Part shown: piece by piece, positions 51,833 to 59,675 of the stretch | How positions within the stretch are numbered: the first letter of the stretch is position 1 | Layout of the letters: each line of letters begins with the position of its first letter | NCBI GenBank assembly: GCA_022826705.1 | Contig: JAJDUJ010000018.1 | Span: 92,379 to 156,378, forward strand | DNA: 64,000 nucleotides | From: Acidimicrobiia bacterium | Lineage (GTDB): Bacteria > Actinomycetota > Acidimicrobiia > Acidimicrobiales > Bin134 | Direction of reading: 5' to 3' | Made by a program: the position numbers and the translations under genes | Notes under the pieces: generated by a model | What the model was told of the DNA's origin: nothing | The model's input: the letters and a program-made list of their open reading frames with translations, nothing else | Database searches by the model: none

Positions 51833-53343
51833 CGCAGCAGCTCCGCGGCCCGCTCGCCCACGGCGATGCAGGTCAAGTTGGTGTTGGCCCGGGGGATCAT
51901 CGGCAGGATGGAGGCGTCGAACACCGACAGGCGGTCGATGCCGTGGACCCGGCCGAAGTTGTCCACCACGTCGCCAGCGTCGGGGTCGGGTCCCATCCGA
52001 CAGGTGCCCGAGGCGTGGTACCAGGGAAAGCTGAACTGTCGGGAGTAGTCGGCCAGGGCATCGTCGTCGCTGTTGGCGAAGGCGGCCTCGTCGAGAACGG
52101 CCACCCGCTCGAACCTCTCCGACAGTGCCTCATGGGTGGCCAACCGGTGGCAGAGGCGCAGGCCGTCGACGAGCTGGGCGATGTCGTCGGGGCTGTCCAG
52201 AAGGTTGAGGTCGATCACCGGCGGGCGGTCAGGGTCGGGCGACAGCACCCGCAGGCGTCCCCGGGACCGGGGGACCTGGATGCCAGCGCAAATGCCCCAG
52301 ATCAGCTCCGAGCCGCACACCTCGGCCAAGGGCTCGTTTTGGCTCAGGTCCCAATGGTTCATCATGCCGATCTGCATGTCGTTGGTTACCGGGCTTTCCG
52401 GCGAGCTGTAGCGGATGAGCAGCTGGTGCTGCACCATGTCGGTGGTCACCGCTCCCTCGGGCGGAACCACGAAGATGAACGCTCCCACGTGCTCCATGAG
52501 GTTGGCGCCCACGCCGGGGAGGTCGACCACAGAGCGGATGCCCAAGGCCTCCAGGTCTCGTACCGGGCCGATGCCGGAGCGCAAGAGCAGTGCGGGGGAG
52601 TTGAACGCTCCCGCGCACACCACAATGTGGCGGCCCCGAGCTTGCTCCAGGGTGCCGTCGCGAGGCGAAAAGGCCACCGCAGTGGCCCGGTCCCGCTCGA
52701 TCACGATGTGGTGGGCGTAGGCCCCACCGATGATGTGGAGGTTGCGCCGCCCGTCGGCCGGGCGGAGGTACCCCATCGCCGTGGACACCCGCACGCCGTC
52801 CACCACATTCTGGGGTGACGGGCCTATGCCTTCAGACACTCCGTCGTTGTGGTCGTCTACCCAGGTCAGCCCGTTGTCTTCGGCGGCGGCCAAGAGTTGC
52901 TGCTGGGGGGCGACCAGATCATCTTTGGCTGCCCGCCGGATGGGGATGGGGCCGCCTGTTCCGTGGAGGTCGCCGCCGAGGGGGTCGTCTTCCAGTCGCC
53001 GGAAGCAGGGGGCCATGGCCTCCCAACTCCAGTTGGGGCTGGCCCAGGCGTCGTAGTCGCTGGGCATCCCCCGCAGTGCCACGCCGCCGTTCACCGACGA
53101 CCCTCCGCCCAGGGTTCGGCCCTGGGGGTAGGGGGCGGTGGCGTCTCCGGTGGTGCGGGCTTGAAAGCCCCAGTCGCGCCCGGTGTGGGAGAAGTCCACC
53201 GCGCCCAGGCGGTCGGCTTCGGGATCGGGTTCGACAGGCCCGGCTTCCAGCAACAGCACTGAGGTGCCCGAGTTCTCCGTCAGCCGGGCGGCCAACACCG
53301 CGCCGGTGGAGCCTCCGCCGACGATCACGAAGTCGTAGATCAT
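51829..53343 (-). CDS. GMC-family FAD oxidoreductase
   Basis: A 504-residue glucose-methanol-choline oxidoreductase. The N-terminal FAD motif is FVIVGGGSTGAVLAARLTE; GGGSSVNGGVALRG is the FAD-attachment/signature region; HIVVCAGAFNSPALLLRSGIG is the second signature; and the C-terminal WYHASGTCRMG plus NTNLTCIAVGERAAELL holds the active-site His region. It oxidises an alcohol to an aldehyde or ketone. Its stop overlaps the D-aminoacylase start (ATGA), so alcohol oxidation and amide hydrolysis are linked. Confidence 0.92.
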   Translation of the reverse strand: MIYDFVIVGGGSTGAVLAARLTENSGTSVLLLEAGPVEPDPEADRLGAVDFSHTGRDWGFQARTTGDATAPYPQGRTLGGGSSVNGGVALRGMPSDYDAWASPNWSWEAMAPCFRRLEDDPLGGDLHGTGGPIPIRRAAKDDLVAPQQQLLAAAEDNGLTWVDDHNDGVSEGIGPSPQNVVDGVRVSTAMGYLRPADGRRNLHIIGGAYAHHIVIERDRATAVAFSPRDGTLEQARGRHIVVCAGAFNSPALLLRSGIGPVRDLEALGIRSVVDLPGVGANLMEHVGAFIFVVPPEGAVTTDMVQHQLLIRYSSPESPVTNDMQIGMMNHWDLSQNEPLAEVCGSELIWGICAGIQVPRSRGRLRVLSPDPDRPPVIDLNLLDSPDDIAQLVDGLRLCHRLATHEALSERFERVAVLDEAAFANSDDDALADYSRQFSFPWYHASGTCRMGPDPDAGDVVDNFGRVHGIDRLSVFDASILPMIPRANTNLTCIAVGERAAELLR

Positions 53344-53359
53344 GCGCGGTGACTGCCCC

Positions 53360-54562
53360 TTACTGATCGAAGGGCAGGTTGAGCATCTTGATGGCGTTGC
53401 CCCGCATGATCTTGTAGATCACCTCGTCGGACAGCCCTTCGCACAGCTTTTCGGCCACTTCTTTGGTGTGGGGCCAGGTGCTGTCGGAGTGGGGGTAGTC
53501 GGTTTCGAAGGTTACGTTGTCTTCCCCGATGGCGTCGAGGTTGGCCAGTCCGAAGCGGTCGTCGAAGAAGCACCCGTACACGTGGTCGGCGAAGTAGCTG
53601 CTGGGGGGCTCGGGGATCACCCCCCACACCCGGTTCCACCCCCGGTTGTGCTCCCACACCACGTCGGCCCGCTCCAAGACGTAGGGAATCCAGCCGATTT
53701 GGCCCTCGCTGTAGGCGATCTTGATGTCGGGATAGCGGATGAACGCCCCGGAAAAGAGCCAGTCGGCCAGCGACCCCATGGCGTTGTTGAACGTGAGGGT
53801 GGAGGGCACCGCAGGCGGCGCATCGGGGGAGGTGGAGGGCATGCGCGACCCCGAGCCGATGTGCATGCACAGCACGGTGGCGGTCTCCTCGCACGCCGCA
53901 AACAGCGGCTCCCAGTGTCCGTCGGCATCGTGGATGGACGGCAGACCCAGGTTGGTGGGCAGCTCGGTGAAGGCCACCGCATGGGCACCCCGAGCAGCGT
54001 TGCGCCGCACCTCGGCGGCGGCCAGGTGGGGGTCCCACAGGGGCATCAGCGGCAGCGGGATGAGCCGGCCGCCGGTGCCGGCGCACCACTCATCGATCAT
54101 CCAGTCGTTGTAGGCCTGCACGCACAGCAGGGCCAGCTCCTTGTCGGCTGCCTCCATGAACGTCTGGCCGCAGAAGCGGGGGAACATCGGGAAGCACATG
54201 GCGGCCTCCACGTGGTTGAGCTCCATGTCGTCGAGGCGGGCCTGTTGCTGCCAGCAGCCGGGGCGCATGTACTCGTAGCTGATGGGTCGGGCGTCCACCT
54301 CCTCTTTGGGGTACCCGGAGGCGGCGCTCAGCCGGGTGACGGCCCGCTTGAGATCCTCGTAGAGCCAGAAATCCACCACCCGTTCCACGTCGCTTTCCAC
54401 CCAAACCGGCTCGTGGTCGATGATCATCAGGTCTTTGCGGACGGTCTCCCGCACCACTCGGGGCCCGACATCCTGGTATTTCCGGGGCAGACGGTCAGTC
54501 CACACCGTGGGCGGCTCCACCACGTGGTCGTCCACCGAGATGATCTTGGGGATCTCAGGCAT
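53360..54562 (-). CDS. Amidohydrolase-2 family metal-dependent hydrolase
   Basis: A 400-residue COG2159-type hydrolase with IISVDDHVVEPPTVWTDRLP at the N-terminus (D-x-H, then EPP), VLCMHIGSGSRMPS in the middle and VTFETDYPHSDSTWPHTKEVAEKL near the end. It is the promoter-proximal gene of the six-gene operon, with a TACGCT box 6 nt before its ATG and a 16-bp gap to the GMC gene. It is divergent from the tandem D-aminoacylases across 76 bp. Confidence 0.83.
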   Translation of the reverse strand: MPEIPKIISVDDHVVEPPTVWTDRLPRKYQDVGPRVVRETVRKDLMIIDHEPVWVESDVERVVDFWLYEDLKRAVTRLSAASGYPKEEVDARPISYEYMRPGCWQQQARLDDMELNHVEAAMCFPMFPRFCGQTFMEAADKELALLCVQAYNDWMIDEWCAGTGGRLIPLPLMPLWDPHLAAAEVRRNAARGAHAVAFTELPTNLGLPSIHDADGHWEPLFAACEETATVLCMHIGSGSRMPSTSPDAPPAVPSTLTFNNAMGSLADWLFSGAFIRYPDIKIAYSEGQIGWIPYVLERADVVWEHNRGWNRVWGVIPEPPSSYFADHVYGCFFDDRFGLANLDAIGEDNVTFETDYPHSDSTWPHTKEVAEKLCEGLSDEVIYKIMRGNAIKMLNLPFDQ

Positions 54563-54568
54563 GGGCTG

Positions 54569-54574
54569 AGCGTA
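54569..54574 (-). promoter_or_regulatory. -10 box TACGCT for a leaderless transcript
   Basis: On the minus strand TACGCT ends 6 nt before the ATG at 54562. It should drive the six-gene operon down to 47605. Confidence 0.5.
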
Positions 54575-54626
54575 CTCTGCGACCCGAAGGCGACGGCTCG
54601 CTGGGGACCATGTCAGCGGCCTGGCC

Positions 54627-54632
54627 TAGTCT
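54627..54632 (+). promoter_or_regulatory. -10 box TAGTCT for a leaderless transcript
   Basis: TAGTCT ends 6 nt before the ATG at 54639, with TGCCCC between and no ribosome-binding sequence. Confidence 0.5.
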
Positions 54633-54638
54633 TGCCCC

Positions 54639-56354
54639 ATGCTAGATCTGATCATCAAGGGCGGCTCGGTGGTGGATGGCACCGGATCGCCGGGGTTCGC
54701 CGCCGACGTAGGCATCAGCGGGGGGAAGATCACCGCCGTCGGCGAAGTTGGCGAAGCCGCGGCCCAGGTCATCGACGCCGATGGTCTGGTGGTGGCGCCG
54801 GGATTCATCGACGCCCATACCCACTACGACGCCCAGCTTTTCTGGGATCCGCTGGCCTCTCCCTCCAACGAGCACGGGGTGACCACGGTGCTGGGCGGCA
54901 ACTGCGGCTTCACGCTGGCCCCCTTGAAGGCCGACGATGCCGACTACATCCGCCGAATGATGGCCAAGGTGGAGGGGATGCCCCTGCCTGCGCTGGAGCA
55001 GGGTCTGCCGTGGAGCTGGTCGAGCTTCGCCGAGTACCTGGATGCACTGGACGGGCGCATCGGGGTGAACGCCGGTTTCCTGGTGGGCCACTCGGCGCTG
55101 CGCCGCTATGTGATGGGAGCCGAAGGCACCGGGAACGCGGCCTCCGCTGAGCAGGTTGCGGAGATGGTGCGGTTGCTGCACGAGGCACTGGAGGCTGGCG
55201 GTCTGGGGTTCTCGTCGTCGCAGTCCACCACCCACTCCGACGGCAACAATGATCCCGTTCCGTCTTATTTTGCCGACCGAGACGAGATGCTGGCCCTGTG
55301 TGGCGCGGTGTCCGATCATCCCGGCACCTGGCTGGAGTTCATCATCACCGGCTGCAACGCGTTCTTCACCGACGAGGAAATCGACCTGATGACCCAGATG
55401 TCGGTGCGGGCCCAGCGGTCGCTCAACTGGAACGTCCTCTCTCACGCTTCCACGATGATGGACCGCACCCAGCACCAGCTTCGGGCCTCGGATGTGGCCG
55501 CCGAGGCCGGAGGGCGCATTGTGGCGCTGTCGATGCCGTCGATCGGCGGGCTGAAGATGAGCTTCGGCAGCTATTGCGCCCTGTATTTGCTGCCCAACTG
55601 GGGCGATGTGCTGTACCTGGACCACGACGAGAAGAAGGCCAAGCTGGCTGATCCCGCCGTGCGGCAGTGGCTGGATGAGCAGGCTCGCAGCTCCGAAGGG
55701 CCATTCCAGTTCATCTCCACCTGGGCCAACATGGAGATCGGCGACACCTACGCCCCAGAGAACGCCGGGCTCACCGGTCGCAAGGTGGGTGACATTGCCG
55801 CAGAGCGGGGGGTCGAACCGTTCGACGCCCTGCTCGACATCGTGGTTGCCGACGACCTGCGCACCGCGCTGTGGCCGCTGTCGTCCGACGATATCGACGT
55901 GGCCTGGCAGCAACGAGCCGATCTGTGGCAGGACCAGCGAGTGCTAGTGGGCGGCTCCGACGCCGGCGCCCACCTCGACCGTATGTGCGGTGCCCGCTTC
56001 CCCACCGAGATGCTGGCCCAAGCAGTGCGCGACCGGGGACTGTTGTCGATGGAAGAGTGCGTGCGGCTCTTGACCGATGAGCCCGCCCGCTTGTTCGGGC
56101 TGAAGGGCAGAGGCCGGGTGGCCGAGGGCTATTGCGCCGACCTGGTGGTGTTCAACCCTGAGAGCGTGGCCTCCGGCCCTATCGTGGAGCGCACCGACCT
56201 CCCCGGCAGCTGCGAGCGCCTCTACGCCAGCGCCATCGGCGTGGAGCACGTGCTGGTCAACGGCACCGAGATCATCACCGCCGGCCAACCCACCGGCGCC
56301 ACCCCCGGCACCCTCCTCCGCTCCGGCCGCGACACCGAAACCGTATTGCCGTAG
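54639..56354 (+). CDS. N-acyl-D-amino-acid deacylase paralogue 1
   Basis: A 571-residue D-aminoacylase-family amidohydrolase. FIDAHTHYDAQLFWDPLASPS gives the zinc H-x-H pair, GGNCGFTLAP follows, and VGGSDAGAHLDRMCGARFPTE holds the distal Asp-His; the C-terminus LLRSGRDTETVLP closes the beta-domain. It aligns end to end with the next gene. Activity on N-acyl-D-amino acids or other acylated amines is expected; a cytoplasmic location is likely since no signal peptide is present. It has its own leaderless-type promoter. Confidence 0.88.
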   Translation: MLDLIIKGGSVVDGTGSPGFAADVGISGGKITAVGEVGEAAAQVIDADGLVVAPGFIDAHTHYDAQLFWDPLASPSNEHGVTTVLGGNCGFTLAPLKADDADYIRRMMAKVEGMPLPALEQGLPWSWSSFAEYLDALDGRIGVNAGFLVGHSALRRYVMGAEGTGNAASAEQVAEMVRLLHEALEAGGLGFSSSQSTTHSDGNNDPVPSYFADRDEMLALCGAVSDHPGTWLEFIITGCNAFFTDEEIDLMTQMSVRAQRSLNWNVLSHASTMMDRTQHQLRASDVAAEAGGRIVALSMPSIGGLKMSFGSYCALYLLPNWGDVLYLDHDEKKAKLADPAVRQWLDEQARSSEGPFQFISTWANMEIGDTYAPENAGLTGRKVGDIAAERGVEPFDALLDIVVADDLRTALWPLSSDDIDVAWQQRADLWQDQRVLVGGSDAGAHLDRMCGARFPTEMLAQAVRDRGLLSMEECVRLLTDEPARLFGLKGRGRVAEGYCADLVVFNPESVASGPIVERTDLPGSCERLYASAIGVEHVLVNGTEIITAGQPTGATPGTLLRSGRDTETVLP

Positions 56355-56412
56355 GGCAGACCGCAGCCGGTCGTTGAGCAACCCCAACAGTTGGGGATCG
56401 AATGGGCGCGCC

Positions 56413-56418
56413 TACTGT
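56413..56418 (+). promoter_or_regulatory. -10 box TACTGT for a leaderless transcript
   Basis: TACTGT ends 7 nt before the ATG at 56426; the spacer is GGGGGGC. It shows that the second deacylase can be transcribed independently of the first. Confidence 0.5.
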
Positions 56419-56425
56419 GGGGGGC

Positions 56426-58138
56426 ATGTTTGATCTGGTGATTCGGGGTGGCGCGGTTGTGGACGGGACCGGGGCCGAGCCGGTGGTGGCCGATGTGGCG
56501 GTTTCCGGAGGGCGGATTGCGGAGATCGGGCAGGTGGATGGGGCGGCGTCCCGGACGGTGGATGCCGACGGGTTGGCGGTGGCGCCGGGGTTCATCGATC
56601 CCCATACCCACTACGACGCCCAGCTTTTCTGGGATCCGGCGGCCACTCCATCGCCGATGCACGGAGTGACCACCGTGCTGGGGGGCAACTGCGGGTTCTC
56701 CCTGGCGCCGGTGAATCCCGACGACGCCCGCTACCTGCAAGAGATGATGGCCATGGTGGAGGGGATGCCCCTGCCCGCGCTGGAGCAGGGGCTGCCGTGG
56801 GACTGGGAGACGTTTGGGGAGTTCTTGGACAGCCTCGACGGCAACACCGCAGTCAACGCAGGGTTTTTGGTGGGCCACTCGGCCCTGCGCCGCTATGTAA
56901 TGGGGTCTGACGCCGATCAGCCGGCGAGCTCTGATCAGCTCGACCAGATGGTGCGGGCCCTCCACGACGGGCTGGCTGCTGGCGGCATGGGATTTTCCAC
57001 GTCGCTGGCCCATACCCACTGGGACGGCGACAACGAACCCGTCCCCAGCCGATTCTCCTCCACCGAGGAGGTGCTGGCCCTGGCCGGGGCGGTGGCCGAC
57101 CACCCGGGCACCTGGCTGGAGTTCATCACCTCCGGATGCCTCAGCATGTTCAGCGACGAGGAGATCGAGCTGATGAGCCAGATGTCGGCCCGGGCCCAGC
57201 GTCCGCTGAACTGGAACGTGCTCACCGTCAGCGCCGACGCCAAAGACCGCACCAACCACCAGCTTGGGGCCGCCGATGCGGCTGCTGAGGTAGGCGGGCG
57301 CATTGTGGCGTTGTCGATGCCCACCATCGGGGGGTTGAAGCTGTGCTTCGCCACCTACTGCCCGCTCTACAACATGCCGGGGTGGAAGGACACCATGAAC
57401 CTTCCCCATGAGGAGAAGATGGCGGCGCTGGCCGACCCGGAGACTCGGCGGTGGCTGAACGATCAGGCCCAGACCGGTAGCGGCGGCTTCTACCACATGG
57501 CCCAGTGGCAGAACATGGAGATCGGCACCACCTATTCCCGGGAAAACGACGGGCTCACCGGTCGGCGAGTGGGCGACATCGCCGCCGAGAGAGGACAAGA
57601 GCCGTTCGACACGCTGTGCGACATCGTGCTGGCCGACGACCTGCGCACCGACCTGTGGCCCATCAATGCCGACGACTCGTCGGAGAGCTGGGCCCATCGG
57701 GCCGAGCACTGGCGTGATCCTCGGGTGATCGTGGGCGGCTCCGACGCCGGGGCCCATCTCGACCGCATGTGCGGCACCCGCTACTTCACCATCATCCTGG
57801 GCGACATCGTGCGCACCCGGGGGCTGCTGCCGCTGGAGGAGGCGGTGCGGCTGATGACCGACGTGCCGGCCCGCCTGTTCGGGCTCAAAGACCGGGGCCG
57901 GGTGGCCGAGGGCTGGCATGCCGATCTGGTGCTGTTCGATCCGGCCACCGTGGCCTCCGATCCCATCGAGGCCCGCACCGATCTGCCCGGCGACTGCATG
58001 CGCCTGTTCGCTGGCGCCCAGGGTATCCACCGGGTGCTGGTGGCCGGAACCGACATCGTGGTTGACGGCCAGGTGACCGGTGCCACCCCGGGAACCGTTC
58101 TGCGCTCCGGCCGCGACACCGAGACCGTATTGCCCTGA
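56426..58138 (+). CDS. N-acyl-D-amino-acid deacylase paralogue 2
   Basis: A 570-residue paralogue of the preceding gene with the same motifs (FIDPHTHYDAQLFWDPAATPS, GGNCGFSLAP, VGGSDAGAHLDRMCGTRYFT) and the same C-terminal end LRSGRDTETVLP. ATG 56426 (MFDLVIRGG) matches MLDLIIKGG of the first copy; the upstream ATG 56402 would add eight residues not shared. Both copies keep all visible metal ligands, so both should be active. A strong hairpin follows the stop. Confidence 0.88.
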   Translation: MFDLVIRGGAVVDGTGAEPVVADVAVSGGRIAEIGQVDGAASRTVDADGLAVAPGFIDPHTHYDAQLFWDPAATPSPMHGVTTVLGGNCGFSLAPVNPDDARYLQEMMAMVEGMPLPALEQGLPWDWETFGEFLDSLDGNTAVNAGFLVGHSALRRYVMGSDADQPASSDQLDQMVRALHDGLAAGGMGFSTSLAHTHWDGDNEPVPSRFSSTEEVLALAGAVADHPGTWLEFITSGCLSMFSDEEIELMSQMSARAQRPLNWNVLTVSADAKDRTNHQLGAADAAAEVGGRIVALSMPTIGGLKLCFATYCPLYNMPGWKDTMNLPHEEKMAALADPETRRWLNDQAQTGSGGFYHMAQWQNMEIGTTYSRENDGLTGRRVGDIAAERGQEPFDTLCDIVLADDLRTDLWPINADDSSESWAHRAEHWRDPRVIVGGSDAGAHLDRMCGTRYFTIILGDIVRTRGLLPLEEAVRLMTDVPARLFGLKDRGRVAEGWHADLVLFDPATVASDPIEARTDLPGDCMRLFAGAQGIHRVLVAGTDIVVDGQVTGATPGTVLRSGRDTETVLP

Positions 58139-58145
58139 GACCCCT

Positions 58146-58189
58146 CTCCGCCCCCGACCGCGCGGGGGTTGTCGCAGCCGGGGGCGGAG
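58146..58189. terminator. Strong GC hairpin after the deacylase genes
   Basis: CTCCGCCCCCG (58146-58156) and CGGGGGCGGAG (58179-58189) form an 11-bp perfect stem with a 22-base loop. It lies between convergent genes and could terminate both. There is no U-tract beyond CTTTGGGG. Confidence 0.6.
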
Positions 58190-58204
58190 GCTTTGGGGGT
58201 GGGG

Positions 58205-58420
58205 TTAGGCGGCGAATTCCTTGTCGATCTTGCGGTAGTACTCGTCCAGACCGCTGAGAGAGGGATGGCGTAACTCCGATGGGCGGAATCGGACGGCTCT
58301 GCCTATGCGATAGGCGGGCACGATGCCGTCGTTGATACCTCGAAGCAGGCTGCTTTGATCAATGCTGAGCATCTGGCACGCAGCAGCCGGGCCGATGAGG
58401 TCTTCCACAGTTTGGGTCAT
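58205..58420 (-). CDS. Small excisionase-like helix-turn-helix protein
   Basis: A 71-residue DNA-binding protein. GPAAACQMLSIDQSSLLRGI followed by NDGIVPAYRIGRAVRFRPSEL is the winged-helix layout of MerR/excisionase-type HTH_17 domains (helix, turn, recognition helix, then YRxGxxxRFxxxEL). Such proteins are excisionases, plasmid or phage regulators, or stand-alone repressors. No integrase lies nearby. Its upstream region is AT-rich and contains palindromic and repeated elements that may be its targets. Confidence 0.72.
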   Translation of the reverse strand: MTQTVEDLIGPAAACQMLSIDQSSLLRGINDGIVPAYRIGRAVRFRPSELRHPSLSGLDEYYRKIDKEFAA

Positions 58421-58735
58421 GAACTTGCTCCTCTCTCTCCTCCGCCTCAGCCTTAGATCACGGCAGCGACGGGAATGGAGCGGGCATTCTCGCGATCCAA
58501 ATTCTCAAATAATTCCCACCTGAGCGGTCTTTGGGAGCGGATAGTTGGGCATGCGTTACGTCGATCTGTGGAAATCTTCCTGTGGACGACGCAACACAAC
58601 CATTTGACCTGGGTTTTTGGTTCGCACTTGGGGAGTGGGTACCAAGGGGTAACCTGTGTAAAAGAAATTTCTTAAAAAGTCACGAAATCAACGCGAAATC
58701 AGCAGCTTTAGCACAGATTGTGTTGTAGCTCAGGG
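58421..58735. other. AT-rich intergenic region with palindrome and direct repeat
   Basis: No gene is recognised in these 315 bases. They contain a perfect 12-bp palindrome AAGAAATTTCTT at 58662-58673 and, just after, CGAAATCA twice with an 11-bp period. Composition is clearly more AT-rich than the flanks. It is upstream of the HTH gene and could hold its promoter and operators, or be the scar of a lost mobile element. Confidence 0.5.
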
Positions 58736-59629
58736 TTAGGTTCGGGAGATCACCTCGGTCGCGAAGCGGTCCAGAGTGGCTTTGGCAGAGTCCAGATCGG
58801 GGTCATGGGTGCTGTAGATCATGCGGGTCGCCCCCAGATCGGCCAGGAATCGGGCGTCGTCGAGAGTGGCGCCGAAGCCCTGAAGCTCACAGGCCTCAGC
58901 TCGCTCTGCATCCGCAGCCCACCGCTGCACCTCGGCCCACATCTCAGGCCAGCGATCCCTATTCTGCGAGGCTGAGAACGCGGGCAGGAACGCATCGCCC
59001 CGCTGGCCGGCTCGGCGCAGCGCCGGAGGGGAGTGGCCTCCCACGATGATGGGGATGCCGCCAGGCTGGCGGGGATGAGTCGTGAGTTGGACGCCTTCGA
59101 AGGCCACGGTCGGCCCGGCGAAGCTGGCCACCGGGTTGGTCCACAGCTCTCGCATGACATCGATGTACTCGTCGGTACGGGCACCCCGGTCGGCGAACGA
59201 ATATCCCAGAGCGTCGAACTCGTCGGCCAGCCATCCCGCGCCGATTCCGAGTTCGGCCCGGCCTCCCGACAGCACATCGACGGTGGCAAGCTGCTTGGCC
59301 AGCAGCATCGGGTGGCGCTGGGGCAGAACCAAGACCGCGGTGCCAAAACGCAGTGAGTGGGTGACCCCGGCCAGAAAGGCCATCAGTGCCAGCGGCTCGG
59401 GCAGTTGGGTGTGCTCGTTGTCCCACGGGTAGGCCCCCGATCCGGCGTAGGGGTACGGCGCCCTCTTGGCCGCGGGGAACACGATGTGGTCGGCGAAGAA
59501 CAGCGAATCGCATCCCACCTCCTCGGCGTGGCGGGCAAACCCGGCCAAAAACTCAGGGTCGGCGATGGGTGCCGCCGGTGGTCCCGACACTCCGGTTGCG
59601 GTGCCGATGAGATAGAGCCCGAATTTCAT
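58736..59629 (-). CDS. LLM-class (luciferase-like) oxidoreductase
   Basis: A 297-residue F420/flavin TIM-barrel enzyme. MKFGLYLIGTATG, CDSLFFADHIVFP, LRFGTAVLVLPQRHPMLLAKQLATVDVLSGGRAELGIGAGW and IIVGGHSPPALRRAGQRGDAFLPAF are the family blocks, closest in style to the MSMEG-type F420 oxidoreductases. ATG 59629 was chosen because GGAAGG lies 8 nt upstream; the longer frame adds 26 residues absent from relatives. It is divergent from the helicase gene with 46 bp between starts. Confidence 0.87.
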   Translation of the reverse strand: MKFGLYLIGTATGVSGPPAAPIADPEFLAGFARHAEEVGCDSLFFADHIVFPAAKRAPYPYAGSGAYPWDNEHTQLPEPLALMAFLAGVTHSLRFGTAVLVLPQRHPMLLAKQLATVDVLSGGRAELGIGAGWLADEFDALGYSFADRGARTDEYIDVMRELWTNPVASFAGPTVAFEGVQLTTHPRQPGGIPIIVGGHSPPALRRAGQRGDAFLPAFSASQNRDRWPEMWAEVQRWAADAERAEACELQGFGATLDDARFLADLGATRMIYSTHDPDLDSAKATLDRFATEVISRT

Positions 59630-59675
59630 TCCCGTAGCCTTCCACGCCTTATCTGCCTCTAGCCTCAATCTCGCC

